Assembly (NCBI GenBank): GCA_015063335.1
Contig: SVUH01000012.1
Span: 1 to 42,619, forward strand
Length of the DNA stretch: 42,619 nucleotides
From: Oscillospiraceae bacterium
GTDB lineage: Bacteria; Bacillota_A; Clostridia; Oscillospirales; CAG-272
Direction: 5' to 3'
The notes beneath the pieces were generated by a model. That model saw only the letters and a program-made list of their open reading frames with translations. It was not told the origin of the DNA and did no database searches. A program made the position numbers and the translations under genes. Below, piece by piece: positions 1 to 8,339 of this stretch (positions are counted from its first letter, which is position 1; the number at the start of each line of letters is the position of its first letter).

Positions 1-161
1 CCTTTTCTTCGAGCTATTCTTTCTTAGCTTCTTTTACTTTGTTGAGTATATAACTCTTTGACGAGATCTCGTATTTCGCACTTCGCAATGCTTTGTACAA
101 TCTCTCTTGTTGTTCAATTTTCAATGATCCTCGCCGTCCCCTCTTAGCGGACAGCTTGACT
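1..161 (-). other. rRNA operon leader (5' external transcribed region, partial)
   Basis: Read on the minus strand, the segment downstream of the promoter at 162-190 contains a boxA-like stretch (TCATTGAAAATTGAAC) typical of the pre-16S leader of Bacillota rRNA operons, and it runs off the window edge. No 16S sequence is visible. The call rests on promoter strength plus the leader motif, so it is an inference about what lies just outside. No reading frame here looks coding. Confidence 0.7.
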
Positions 162-190
162 ATTATACCACATACTTTTTCCCTTGTCAA
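162..190 (-). promoter_or_regulatory. Strong sigma-A promoter of the leftward rRNA operon
   Basis: On the minus strand there is a perfect TTGACA (185-190), a 17-nt spacer and a perfect TATAAT (162-167). Immediately upstream (about 191-235) are phased A-tracts resembling a UP element, the arrangement expected of rRNA promoters. About 210 bases between here and the terminator at 402-442 hold no convincing gene. Confidence 0.85.
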
Positions 191-401
191 TAACTTTTTT
201 CAATTTTTTTCATCTTTTTTCTTCTTTTTTTATTTCTTGCATTTTAACAGATTTTCAGCGCTTGTTTTTGTGCAATATTACCAACATGGATTGTTAAATT
301 TCCCCAGCAGGATCAATGCCGCTTACCGTTGCATTTTTTGCGATTTTCTTCCTAATATATTATATAATGGCTTTCCGAGCAATTTTTGCTCCCTTTTAAT
401 C

Positions 402-442
402 AAAAAATGCACTCGGCAGAAAAACTGCCGAGTGCTTTTTTT
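402..442. terminator. Bidirectional intrinsic terminator after the hydrogenase operon
   Basis: An 11-bp perfect stem (409-419 with 425-435) has an A5 loop. It is flanked by an A-run on the left and a T-run on the right, so it can act on both strands. It lies 12 bases beyond the hydA stop codon. Confidence 0.9.
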
Positions 443-453
443 ATAACACTAAA

Positions 454-2196
454 TTAAAGACCGCGCTTTACGTAGTGTGTATGAAGTATTTCGTGTGCCT
501 TATGGCTATTGGGCTCACCGAAATATTCGTCATAAAGCTTCTTAACAGCGAGGTTCTCATGAGACTTACGAAGCTCGCTCGTAGCGTCGTCATTGTAAAG
601 AACTGCTGCTCTTACGCTTCTGAGGTCAGTTGTCATTCTTACAACTGCGGGCTGAATGGGTTGTCCACCGCCGTTTACACAACCGCCGGGACATGCCATG
701 ATCTCGATGAACTGAACATCAAGCTCGCCTGCCTTTACAGCCTCAAGAACCTTCTTCGCGTTAGCAGTACCCGAAGCAACTGCTACGTTGAGAGTCATAT
801 CGCCAAGCTTATAGGAAGCCGTCTTAACGCCCTCAATTCCGCGAACCTCGTTAAACTCGAGCTTTTCGAGAGGCTTACCCTCGATAACCTCAGCCGCGGT
901 ACGTAGAGCTGCCTCCATAACGCCGCCGGTTGCTCCGAAGATCGCGCCTGCGCTCGAACCTATTCCGAAGGGCTCGTCAAACTTAGCTTCGCCAAGAGCT
1001 CTGAAATCAATTCCTGCCTTCTGGATCATTCTGCCAAGCTCACGAGTCGTAACTGCAACGTCAACGTCGGGGACGCCTGCTGCGGACTGACCGGGACGGC
1101 CTACCTCAAACTTCTTTGCGGTACAAGGAATAGCGGAAACGAAGAAAATATCCTCAGGCTTCCAGCCCATCTTTTCAGCAAAGTAGGTCTTTGCTACTGC
1201 ACCGAACATCTGCTGAGGAGACTTACAGGTAGAAATGTTCTCAGTGAACTCGGGATAGTAATGCTCGCAGTACTTGACCCAACCGGGCGAGCAGGAGGTG
1301 ATCATGGGAAGAACGCCGCCGTTCTTAACTCTGCCGAGAAACTCGGTTGCTTCCTCCATGATAGTAAGGTCTGCGGTAAGGTTCATGTCGTAAACACCGT
1401 CAAAGCCGAGAGCCTTGAGCGCTGCAACCATCTTACCCTCGCAGTCCGTACCGGGCTCGTATCCGAAGCACTCACCGATCTGTGCGCGAACGGAGGGAGC
1501 GGTACAAATGAGAACGTGCTTATTGGGATCTGCGATCGCTTCTCTTATCTTATCAGTATCGTCTCTTTCATAAAGAGCACCAACAGGACAAGCAACGATA
1601 CACTGTCCGCAGTTTACGCAAGAGGTCTCGCCAAGCTTCTGCTCAAAAGCGGAAGCGATGTGCGTATCAAATCCTCTGTCGTTAGCTCCGATAACGCCAA
1701 TTCCCTGCACCTTCTGGCACGCTGCTACGCAACGGCGGCAGAGGATACACTTGTTGTTATCACGGATAATGGGGGTTGAGTTATCAATATCGTAATGATT
1801 CTTAACACCCTCGAATTTGGTTTCGTCAACGCCGTACTCAAGGCAGAGCTTTTGAAGCTCGCAGGTCGTGCTGCGTACGCAGGACAAACACTTACGGTCG
1901 TGGTTAGAGAGCAAAAGCTCAAGGTTAGTCTTTCTCGACTTGTTGATCTTGGGCGTGTTGGTGAGTATCTCCATACCCTCGGTAACGGGATATACGCACG
2001 CAGTAACCATACGGAAGGGTCTTCCTCCCTCAGATACCTCAACAAGGCAAAGACGGCATGCGCCGATTTCATTTATATCTTTAAGATAGCAAAGCGTGGG
2101 AATGTCTATTTTAGCAGCTCTTGCCGCTTCAAGAACCGTGGATCCCTTGGGTACGTCATACTGTACGCCGTTAATTTTTATGCTGATAGTTTCCAT
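454..2196 (-). CDS. hydA: HydA: catalytic subunit of trimeric (HydABC/Hnd-type) [FeFe] hydrogenase
   Basis: 580 aa catalytic subunit that reversibly makes or oxidises H2, receiving electrons through a chain of Fe-S clusters. Domains in order: plant-type [2Fe-2S] (Cys36/47/50/67), a His-Cys cluster site (His99, Cys103/106/112), two [4Fe-4S] sites (about 150-160 and 193-203), the H-cluster domain, and a small-subunit-like tail. H-cluster motifs are TSCSPGW (300-306), PCTAKKFE (357-364) and ACPGGC (501-506). Motif 1 has Ser where the textbook TSCCP has a second Cys, and motif 2 has Ile where Met is usual. It is the last gene of the operon, 18 bases after hydB. With HydB and HydC beside it, an electron-bifurcating, NAD(P)-linked complex in the cytoplasm is the likely assembly. 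The maturases HydEFG are not in the window. Confidence 0.95.
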   Translation of the reverse strand: METISIKINGVQYDVPKGSTVLEAARAAKIDIPTLCYLKDINEIGACRLCLVEVSEGGRPFRMVTACVYPVTEGMEILTNTPKINKSRKTNLELLLSNHDRKCLSCVRSTTCELQKLCLEYGVDETKFEGVKNHYDIDNSTPIIRDNNKCILCRRCVAACQKVQGIGVIGANDRGFDTHIASAFEQKLGETSCVNCGQCIVACPVGALYERDDTDKIREAIADPNKHVLICTAPSVRAQIGECFGYEPGTDCEGKMVAALKALGFDGVYDMNLTADLTIMEEATEFLGRVKNGGVLPMITSCSPGWVKYCEHYYPEFTENISTCKSPQQMFGAVAKTYFAEKMGWKPEDIFFVSAIPCTAKKFEVGRPGQSAAGVPDVDVAVTTRELGRMIQKAGIDFRALGEAKFDEPFGIGSSAGAIFGATGGVMEAALRTAAEVIEGKPLEKLEFNEVRGIEGVKTASYKLGDMTLNVAVASGTANAKKVLEAVKAGELDVQFIEIMACPGGCVNGGGQPIQPAVVRMTTDLRSVRAAVLYNDDATSELRKSHENLAVKKLYDEYFGEPNSHKAHEILHTHYVKRGL

Positions 2197-2214
2197 ATCC
2201 TTGGTTCTCCTTTC

Positions 2215-4011
2215 TTATGCCTTATAGATTGCGCCGAACTTACAGCTTGCGATACAAGCGCCGCACTTGATACACTTAGCGGTATCAATAACGTGAGGCT
2301 GCTTAACAGTTCCCGATATTGCGTTAACGGGACACTTTCTTGCACAAAGAGTACAACCCTTACACTTATCGGGATCGATCTTGTACTGAAGCAGGCTCTT
2401 ACATACGCCGGCAGGACACTTCTTGTCAACGATATGTGCAATATACTCATCTCTGAAGTAACGGAGGGTGGAAAGAACGGGGTTAGGAGCCGTCTGTCCA
2501 AGACCGCAAAGAGATGCGCTCTTGATGTAGTTGGAAAGCTCCTCGAGCTTATCGAGGTCCTCCATCTCGCCGTTTCCTGCGATGATCTTATCGAGTATTT
2601 CGAGAAGACGTCTTGTACCTACACGGCAGGGGGTACACTTTCCGCAGGACTCGTCAACGGTAAAGTCGAGGAAGAAGCGAGCAAGGTCAACCATACAGGT
2701 ATCCTCGTCCATAACGATAAGTCCGCCCGAACCCATCATAGAGCCGATCGCGATAAGGTTATCGTAGTCGATAGGCGTGTCGATAAGAGAAGCGGGGATA
2801 CATCCACCGGAAGGTCCACCGGTCTGCGCTGCCTTAAACTTCTTTCCGTTAGGAATACCGCCACCGATCTCCTCAACTACCTCGCGAAGCGTTGTTCCCA
2901 TAGGAACCTCAACAAGTCCGGTATTGGTGATCTTTCCGCCGAGAGCGAATACCTTAGTACCCTTGGACTTCTCAGTTCCCATTGCGGTAAACCACTCGGG
3001 ACCGTTGAGAATGATCTGGGTAATATTTGCATATGTTTCAACGTTATTAAGAACAGTAGGCTGTCCGAAAAGTCCCTTTACTGCAGGGAAAGGAGGACGG
3101 GGACGGGGCTCACCTCTGTTACCCTCGATAGAGGTCATGAGAGCGGTCTCCTCGCCACATACGAACGCGCCCGCACCGAAGCGGAGCTCGATGTCAAAGT
3201 TGAAGCCTGTGCCAAAAATATCCTTACCGAGCAAGCCGTACTCACGAGCCTGCTTGATAGCGACCTCAAGACGGTGAACCGCAATAGGATACTCTGCACG
3301 AACGTAGATAAATCCTTCGTCAGCGCCGATCGCGTATCCCGCGATAGCCATAGCCTCGAGAACTGCATGGGGGTCACCCTCAAGGATAGAACGGTCCATG
3401 AACGCACCGGGGTCACCCTCGTCTGCGTTACAAGCAACGTACTTCTTTACGTTTCCTCTGTTACCCGAAGCAAACTTCCACTTAAGACCCGTGGGGAATC
3501 CGCCGCCTCCGCGTCCACGAAGTCCGGAGTCAAGTATGGTCTGGATAACGTCGTCGGGAGTCATCTCCGTCAGAACCTTACCGAGTGCCTGATAACCGTC
3601 CATTGCTATGTATTCGTCAATGTTTTCGGGGTTGATAACACCGCAGTTACGAAGCGCTATTCTCTTCTGCTTCTTGTAGAATGCAGTTTCGGAAAGAGAT
3701 GTTGCATGGTGAATGTCCTTGTCGTTTGCCTCGTGATATACGAGTCTTTCAACGGGACGTCCCTTGAGGAAGTGCTCCTCAACGATTTCGGGCACGTCCT
3801 CGGGCTTTACGCAGCTGTAGAACGTTCCCTCGGGATATACTATCATAATCGGACCAAGAGCGCAAAGACCGAAGCATCCGGTGAGCACGACCTTTACCTC
3901 GTCCTGAAGTCCGCGAGCGACAAGCTCGGCATTCATAGCTTCCTGGATCTTAAGACTGTTGGAAGACGTACAGCCTGTACCGCCGCAAATCAAAACGTGT
4001 GTTCTAATCAT
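2215..4011 (-). CDS. hydB: HydB: NuoF-like FMN/NADH subunit of the hydrogenase complex
   Basis: 598 aa. The N-terminus is a thioredoxin-like [2Fe-2S] domain (Cys9, Cys14, Cys46, Cys50). Next comes a NuoF core with the glycine-rich GRGGGGFPTGLKW and CNADEGDPGAF segments that bind NADH and FMN, an SLBB region, the NuoF-type [4Fe-4S] motif CGKCTPCRVGTRR, and a C-terminal pair of [4Fe-4S] ferredoxin motifs (CKGCTLCARKCP and CIKCGACIASC). This layout is that of HydB/HndC, the subunit that oxidises or reduces NAD(P)(H) and in known complexes is the site of flavin-linked bifurcation. It sits between the small ferredoxin and hydA in the same operon. Confidence 0.95.
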   Translation of the reverse strand: MIRTHVLICGGTGCTSSNSLKIQEAMNAELVARGLQDEVKVVLTGCFGLCALGPIMIVYPEGTFYSCVKPEDVPEIVEEHFLKGRPVERLVYHEANDKDIHHATSLSETAFYKKQKRIALRNCGVINPENIDEYIAMDGYQALGKVLTEMTPDDVIQTILDSGLRGRGGGGFPTGLKWKFASGNRGNVKKYVACNADEGDPGAFMDRSILEGDPHAVLEAMAIAGYAIGADEGFIYVRAEYPIAVHRLEVAIKQAREYGLLGKDIFGTGFNFDIELRFGAGAFVCGEETALMTSIEGNRGEPRPRPPFPAVKGLFGQPTVLNNVETYANITQIILNGPEWFTAMGTEKSKGTKVFALGGKITNTGLVEVPMGTTLREVVEEIGGGIPNGKKFKAAQTGGPSGGCIPASLIDTPIDYDNLIAIGSMMGSGGLIVMDEDTCMVDLARFFLDFTVDESCGKCTPCRVGTRRLLEILDKIIAGNGEMEDLDKLEELSNYIKSASLCGLGQTAPNPVLSTLRYFRDEYIAHIVDKKCPAGVCKSLLQYKIDPDKCKGCTLCARKCPVNAISGTVKQPHVIDTAKCIKCGACIASCKFGAIYKA

Positions 4012-4038
4012 TTTCCTTTTCCTTTCGTTTAGTCAAAA

Positions 4039-4410
4039 TCAGTTGCCAAGTGCACCGATCGTGTATTCCTCAACTACTTTTCCGCCCTTGAGGTGCTTTT
4101 CAACGATCTCGCTTGCCTTTTCTGCGTCGAGCTTTACGTAGGTAACCTTTTCCTTACCCTCCTCGTATACCTCAACAACGGGCTCGTACTGACAAATTCC
4201 GATGCAGCCCGTCTGTGTTACGGTAACCTTGTCGGAAAGATTTGCGCTCGCAACTCCCTCAACGAAAGCGTTAAGCACGGGTCTTGCTCCGGCAGCGATT
4301 CCGCAGGTTGCCATTCCGACTACTACGCGAGTAGCGGCAGCGCCTTCACGGATAACTACCTTGTTCTGCATTCTTTCTCTGATTGCAGCAAGTTCAGCCA
4401 AAGATTTCAT
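4039..4410 (-). CDS. Thioredoxin-like [2Fe-2S] ferredoxin, HndB-like
   Basis: 123 aa. The cluster region shows ATCGIAAGA (Cys36) and TGCIGIC (Cys69, Cys73), the signature of the small thioredoxin-fold [2Fe-2S] proteins encoded with Hnd/Hyd hydrogenases. Only three Cys appear in the two motifs; from memory this is normal for HndB homologues, whereas NuoE has four. It probably acts as an extra electron-transfer subunit or an assembly partner. The gene lies 27 bases upstream of hydB and follows the GHKL ATPase gene. Confidence 0.88.
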   Translation of the reverse strand: MKSLAELAAIRERMQNKVVIREGAAATRVVVGMATCGIAAGARPVLNAFVEGVASANLSDKVTVTQTGCIGICQYEPVVEVYEEGKEKVTYVKLDAEKASEIVEKHLKGGKVVEEYTIGALGN

Positions 4411-4448
4411 AATAATTCCTCCGTTTATTTATGTCAAATTATTTTTCA

Positions 4449-4988
4449 TTATGTGTACTGTTCCTTAAGATATTCCGCTATCCAGGCTTGCACCTCAGGC
4501 TCGGCAAGCGATATTTGCGCTCCGAGCACCTCGCGAAGCTCGCGAGTGTCAAGCCTTACGCTGCGCTCCTCGGTAACGTCCTCGAAAAGAAAATCTATTT
4601 CGGGGCTTCCCGCGATCAGTATGCATACGGTTGACACGATATCGCCAATGGGCATAAAATCGATGCTTTTCGTATCAAACGTCGCCGTGAGCATCGTTCC
4701 GTGAAGCGCTTCCTCGGTAGACGACCAAAGAGTCAACTCTCCACCCGTCTGCTCAGCCGCAAGCTTAAGAAGCGGCAAGCCAAGTCCGACCTTTCTCGTT
4801 GTCCTCGTAGTATAAAAGGGGCTCGTGACGTTCTTCGCCACCTCCTCAGTCATACCGCAGCCGTCGTCCTTGATAGTCAAGGTAAGCCAACCGTCCGAGT
4901 CGGTAACAAGCGAGATGTACACGTTCTTCGCATTAGCTACCACAGAGTTTTTCGCAACGTCAAGAATATTAAGTGACAGTTCTTTCAT
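4449..4988 (-). CDS. GHKL (HATPase_c) ATP-binding protein of the hydrogenase operon
   Basis: 179 aa. The N-terminal two thirds is a bare histidine-kinase-type ATPase domain: an N-box-like region near NSVVANAKNV, the G1 box DDGCGMT, and a G2-like segment (GLGLPLLKLAAEQTGG). No sensor, membrane or phospho-acceptor His domain is present. Genes of this kind sit between nuoE-like and ferredoxin genes in many clostridial hydrogenase operons, but their job is not established. The last 60 or so residues (after about 115) match nothing I recognise. It may be a kinase-like regulator or an ATP-dependent partner of the complex. Confidence 0.85.
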   Translation of the reverse strand: MKELSLNILDVAKNSVVANAKNVYISLVTDSDGWLTLTIKDDGCGMTEEVAKNVTSPFYTTRTTRKVGLGLPLLKLAAEQTGGELTLWSSTEEALHGTMLTATFDTKSIDFMPIGDIVSTVCILIAGSPEIDFLFEDVTEERSVRLDTRELREVLGAQISLAEPEVQAWIAEYLKEQYT

Positions 4989-4996
4989 ATGTAAAA

Positions 4997-5491
4997 TTAT
5001 TTATACTTTGCAAGTATGCCTTCGATGTCGTTAACACCGAGCTTTCCGTAAACCTCGTTGTTAACGGTAAGCACGGGAGCAAGTCCGCATGCACCGATAC
5101 ATCTGGTTGCTTCAAGCGAATACTTTCCGTCGGGAGTCGTAGAGCCCGAGGGGAGTCCGAGAACCTGCGTGATCTTGTCAAGAAGATCTCCGCTTCCCTT
5201 TACGTAGCAAGCAGTTCCCAAGCAAACAGCGATAGAAACGTCGCCCTTGGGGTTGAGAACGAACTGAGAGTAGAAAGTAGATACGCCGTATACTTCCTCA
5301 AGGGATACTCCCATTCTTACAGCAATGATCTTCTGCACCTCGATAGGCAGGTATCCGTAGATCTCCTGAGCCTCCTGCAGTACAGGCATCAATGCGCCCT
5401 TTGTTCCGCGGTACTTCTCAATAACAGCAATAAGCTGCTCTTCCTGAGCCTTTGTTCCACGAAACATTACTGTGGTCAAATTCTTTTTCAT
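4997..5491 (-). CDS. hydC: HydC: NuoE-like [2Fe-2S] subunit of the hydrogenase complex
   Basis: 164 aa, the normal length for NuoE/HydC. The helical N-terminal part ends in the family segment around LMPVLQEAQEIYGYLP, followed by a thioredoxin fold with the four [2Fe-2S] cysteines in CLGTACYVKGS and CIGACGLAP. In HydABC complexes this subunit docks on HydB and carries one [2Fe-2S] cluster. It is only 8 bases upstream of the GHKL ATPase gene in the same operon. Confidence 0.93.
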   Translation of the reverse strand: MKKNLTTVMFRGTKAQEEQLIAVIEKYRGTKGALMPVLQEAQEIYGYLPIEVQKIIAVRMGVSLEEVYGVSTFYSQFVLNPKGDVSIAVCLGTACYVKGSGDLLDKITQVLGLPSGSTTPDGKYSLEATRCIGACGLAPVLTVNNEVYGKLGVNDIEGILAKYK

Positions 5492-5544
5492 AACGAAAAA
5501 TTCCTCCGTTTTTATTTTATTTATTTTTAAAATAAATACTAAAA

Positions 5545-6282
5545 TTAGTCCTGACCGTTGAGATATTCAAACAGTCTTTTTCTGACGAGCGCGGAGCTGT
5601 ACGGCTCGTCGTCAAGCAGGACGGAATTGTCCGCCTCGCTTATATCCCATAGGTGGTGCGCGTCCGACGAAACGACGTGCTTCATAGCCTTGCTTATCGG
5701 ATATTCGCCGTTTATTCTCTCAATGCTTTCAGCGTCGTTCAGTTCAAAGCAATCAAAGCCGTAATCTGCGGGAATATCTCCGAGCACCGATATGATGCCG
5801 TTCGACTCTCTGTCTACGTGAGCGGGATGTACGTGAGCGCCGTATTTTCTCGCGAGCTCTACTGCCTCGCCCATAGACAGATCAGTAGCCGATATAAGGA
5901 GCCTTTGCTCCTCGCCCACTATCTCGTCGTCGCCGTCAAGCACGAGTTGATTTCCGAAGATCTCCGGACGGTTTTTTATATTCATCAGGTGTCCCTCGAT
6001 CGCAGTGTCAAATCGCATTGCGTCGTCAAGATTTTCAAAAAGACAAACGAGGTGAACGTCCTCGGCGGTGGAAAGCTCCATTCCCGCAACGGCTATTATT
6101 CCCTGTCTTTTGCATGCTTCGAAAAACGCGGGACAGTTTTTGCAGGAATTGTGGTCGGTAAGAGCCACTATCTGCAAGCCCTTGAGGGCTGCCATTCCCG
6201 CTATGTTATTCGGTGTCATATCATCGTCCGCGCAAGGCGACAGACATGAATGAATATGCAAATCGTAATAGTAAGGTGTCAT
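5545..6282 (-). CDS. PHP-domain metal-dependent phosphoesterase
   Basis: 245 aa from the chosen start. The PHP metal-binding motifs are clear: DLHIHSCLSPC near the N-terminus, ALTDHNSC, AHVDRES and SSDAHHLWDI. These proteins are related to histidinol-phosphate phosphatase and TrpH-type nucleotide phosphoesterases; the substrate here is unknown. I chose ATG at 6282 because it overlaps the stop of the upstream DRTGG gene as ATGA, a translational-coupling arrangement. An upstream in-frame start at 6306 is possible but would lie deep inside that gene. The TDHNSCKNCP segment adds two closely spaced Cys. Confidence 0.88.
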   Translation of the reverse strand: MTPYYYDLHIHSCLSPCADDDMTPNNIAGMAALKGLQIVALTDHNSCKNCPAFFEACKRQGIIAVAGMELSTAEDVHLVCLFENLDDAMRFDTAIEGHLMNIKNRPEIFGNQLVLDGDDEIVGEEQRLLISATDLSMGEAVELARKYGAHVHPAHVDRESNGIISVLGDIPADYGFDCFELNDAESIERINGEYPISKAMKHVVSSDAHHLWDISEADNSVLLDDEPYSSALVRKRLFEYLNGQD

Positions 6283-6605
6283 ATCACACCGACAATTTTC
6301 GCGCAAACGGTAAAGGTATCTTCCTTTGCCGAAAGGACGTTAACGCCCATGCTCTGCGCTTTCTCGATAACTCCGTCGTCAGCCTTTACGCCCTCGGACA
6401 AAATTATACACGCGGGATCTGCAAGCGTTGCAACCGCAACTATATTTACGTTCGACATTATGGTTACCCACGCGTCTCCCGATTTTGCTCTGCCCATTAC
6501 CCAGCTCAAAAGATCTCCCGCATATCCCCCCGTGACCTCGCGGTCGGGCTCGGGCATACACAAGACTTCAAAGCCGAGCTCAAGTGAAAGTTCCCGTACA
6601 GTCAT
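6279..6605 (-). CDS. DRTGG-domain protein (second copy in operon)
   Basis: 108 aa, a single small DRTGG-like domain: REVTGGYAGDLLSWVMG followed by a beta/alpha core ending VNVLSAKEDTFTVCAKI. DRTGG domains also occur next to CBS domains and phosphotransacetylase, and their ligand is generally unknown. A good ribosome site (GGAGG, 5-nt spacing) precedes the ATG. Its stop overlaps the PHP start. The first gene of the operon (8332-8688) is a paralogue, so the operon encodes two DRTGG proteins, perhaps two halves of one sensor. Confidence 0.82.
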   Translation of the reverse strand: MTVRELSLELGFEVLCMPEPDREVTGGYAGDLLSWVMGRAKSGDAWVTIMSNVNIVAVATLADPACIILSEGVKADDGVIEKAQSMGVNVLSAKEDTFTVCAKIVGVI

Positions 6606-6619
6606 AAAAACCTCCGAAA

Positions 6620-7894
6620 TTACTGCTCCTTTTGGCCGCCGAGGTTATCACGAAGCCTTATGAGGCAGTCGGATACGTCCGCCTCGCCTCTTATTATGTC
6701 CTCAGCCAGCGCGTGGCAGTTAGGCGCGCCGCAAGAGCCGCAATCAAGATGCGGCAGGCACTTGTATATTTTTTCAACGGCAGACATCTTGGAAATAGCC
6801 GTAAGTCTGTCCTCGGAAAGTGCCGAGCTTTGCGTATTTATAAGAATGTTGTCCGCGTCGTCAAGCAACACCGAGTCAGGAAGATTTTCCTCACCTTTAG
6901 GGGAGTTACGCGATATCGGCAGATATTTTCTGAACGAGCGGAGCCTTGCCTTTGCTACGTACGGGTTTTCCACATTAAGCGTTCCGCCGACACAGCCGCC
7001 GTTACAAGCGTTAAGCTCGATAAATTCAAGATTGTGTATCGTGCCGTTATCTATCTGCTCAAGGACGTTGATACAGTTCTCAATTCCGTCAGCCGCAAGG
7101 TATTTATCCGAGCGAAGCGAGGTCGCCTCACCGCCCGTACCTGCCCAGTTCAGTCCGATTATTCCCGTCTGGAACAAAGAAAGCGGATTTTTAATATCCT
7201 TTATCCTTGCACGAAGCTTAAAGTACAGGTCGTTTATCGCCAAAGCGCCGTTCACAGCGCTCTTGCTCACACCCAAGGGATTTTTAACGTAGCTTATCTT
7301 CGCAGGACAAGGAGAAATGAACAAAACGCAGATATCCTCATCCGAAAGCTCGGGATGCGTCGCCTTTGCCTCCTTGCGCGCTAAGCTTGCCGCATACTCA
7401 ATAGGCGGCACTATCGGCAAAAGATTTTCCGCAAGATAAGGATAACGAAGTGCCACAAGTCTTACGATAGCAGGGCACGCAGAGCTTATGACGGGCTTTT
7501 GTATCCCCTCTTTTTTGAGATAACGGATAGTGTACTCCGTTATTATCTCTGCCGCGCGCGAAACCTCGAATACCGCGTCAAATCCGCATTCAAGAAGCGC
7601 CGTAAGTATGTAGTCAACGTCGTCAAGTTCCTCGAACTGTCCGTACAGCGCGGGAGCAGGCAGTGCAATTTTATATTTGTAGTCAGCGAAATCCTCAAAG
7701 CGGTCGTACGTAGCCTTTTTTGCCTGATACGGACACACGCGGATACACTCGCCGCAGTCTATACATTTATCCTCCTTGATTATCGCGTGCCCGTCGCGCA
7801 CGCGTATAGCCTCGGTAGGACATCTCTTGATACAGTTGGTACATCCCTTGCACTTGGATATATCAAGTGTAACAGAATGCTTGTAGTTCAACAT
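6620..7894 (-). CDS. Sensory-type [FeFe]-hydrogenase-like iron-sulfur protein
   Basis: 424 aa. Two N-terminal [4Fe-4S] motifs (CKGCTNCIKRCP, CIDCGECIRVCP; residues 15-54) are followed by a hydrogenase large-subunit C-terminal domain and a C-terminal Fes-type cluster motif (CGSCGAPNC, 385-393). The four Cys expected to hold the H-cluster are visible (Cys140, Cys196, Cys297, Cys301). However, motif 1 is SSACP, so the proton-relay Cys of TSCCP is Ala, and motifs 2 and 3 are reduced (SPCPAK, ACNGGC). There is no small-subunit tail. In sensory hydrogenases (HydS type) the same Cys-to-Ala change is known. I infer a low-activity H2 or redox sensor working with the adjacent ATPase and DRTGG proteins, not a bulk catalyst. 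A GAGG site precedes the ATG. Confidence 0.85.
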   Translation of the reverse strand: MLNYKHSVTLDISKCKGCTNCIKRCPTEAIRVRDGHAIIKEDKCIDCGECIRVCPYQAKKATYDRFEDFADYKYKIALPAPALYGQFEELDDVDYILTALLECGFDAVFEVSRAAEIITEYTIRYLKKEGIQKPVISSACPAIVRLVALRYPYLAENLLPIVPPIEYAASLARKEAKATHPELSDEDICVLFISPCPAKISYVKNPLGVSKSAVNGALAINDLYFKLRARIKDIKNPLSLFQTGIIGLNWAGTGGEATSLRSDKYLAADGIENCINVLEQIDNGTIHNLEFIELNACNGGCVGGTLNVENPYVAKARLRSFRKYLPISRNSPKGEENLPDSVLLDDADNILINTQSSALSEDRLTAISKMSAVEKIYKCLPHLDCGSCGAPNCHALAEDIIRGEADVSDCLIRLRDNLGGQKEQ

Positions 7895-7916
7895 TATTAC
7901 CTCTTTTCAGGCAGGC

Positions 7917-8339
7917 TCAAACGTTTACGGTCATATAGATCGTAGTACCCTTTCCCACCTCAGATTCGATTTTCATGTTGTCGGTATATCTTTTCATATT
8001 GGGAAGTCCCATTCCCGCGCCAAATCCGAGCGAGCGGATATTGTCGGGAGCGGTCGAATAGCCCTCCTGCATTGCAAGCCCGATATCCGAAATACCGGGG
8101 CCGTTGTCTGCAAGCTTTATTTCAATTCGGTCTACGTACACGTCAACGTCAGCATAGCCGCCGTTTGCGTGTATGACCATGTTTATCTCACCCTCGTACA
8201 TCGCAACAGATACTCTGCGAATGGTTTCGGGAGAAAATCCCATCTCACGCAAGTGCTTCTTGATCCTTACGGAAGCCTCTCCCGCAGACGTAAAATTATC
8301 GCCGTCGATGTCAAAGTGGAAGTTTACACTCTCATCCAT
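7917..8339 (-). CDS. Anti-sigma-factor-like ATP-binding protein (RsbW/SpoIIAB-type HATPase)
   Basis: 140 aa, a single HATPase_c domain of the serine-kinase/anti-sigma class, with ADNGPGISDI and a G2 region GFGAGMGLPNMKRYTDN followed by SEVGKGTTIYM. It starts inside the end of the DRTGG gene (8-base overlap), indicating coupled translation, and it precedes the sensory hydrogenase-like gene. No sigma factor or STAS antagonist lies nearby, so the partner may be the Fe-S protein itself. It could act as a protein Ser/Thr kinase in the signalling module. Confidence 0.86.
   Translation of the reverse strand: MDESVNFHFDIDGDNFTSAGEASVRIKKHLREMGFSPETIRRVSVAMYEGEINMVIHANGGYADVDVYVDRIEIKLADNGPGISDIGLAMQEGYSTAPDNIRSLGFGAGMGLPNMKRYTDNMKIESEVGKGTTIYMTVNV

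Noticed and set aside
1..60. Start of a 16S rRNA gene
   Set aside because: The leader is visible but no recognisable 16S 5' sequence is reached before the window ends.
93..446. A 117-codon plus-strand frame near the left edge
   Set aside because: It crosses the rRNA promoter, its A/T tracts and the terminator hairpin, is mostly Phe/Leu from T-runs, and has no ribosome site.
1795..4032. A 745-codon open frame on the plus strand opposite hydA and hydB
   Set aside because: It is the antisense shadow of two unmistakable hydrogenase genes; it has no ribosome site and its composition follows from codon use on the other strand.
5518..5540. AT-rich palindrome between hydC and the PHP gene as a terminator
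   Set aside because: It has no GC stem and lies inside a continuous operon; at most an mRNA processing site.
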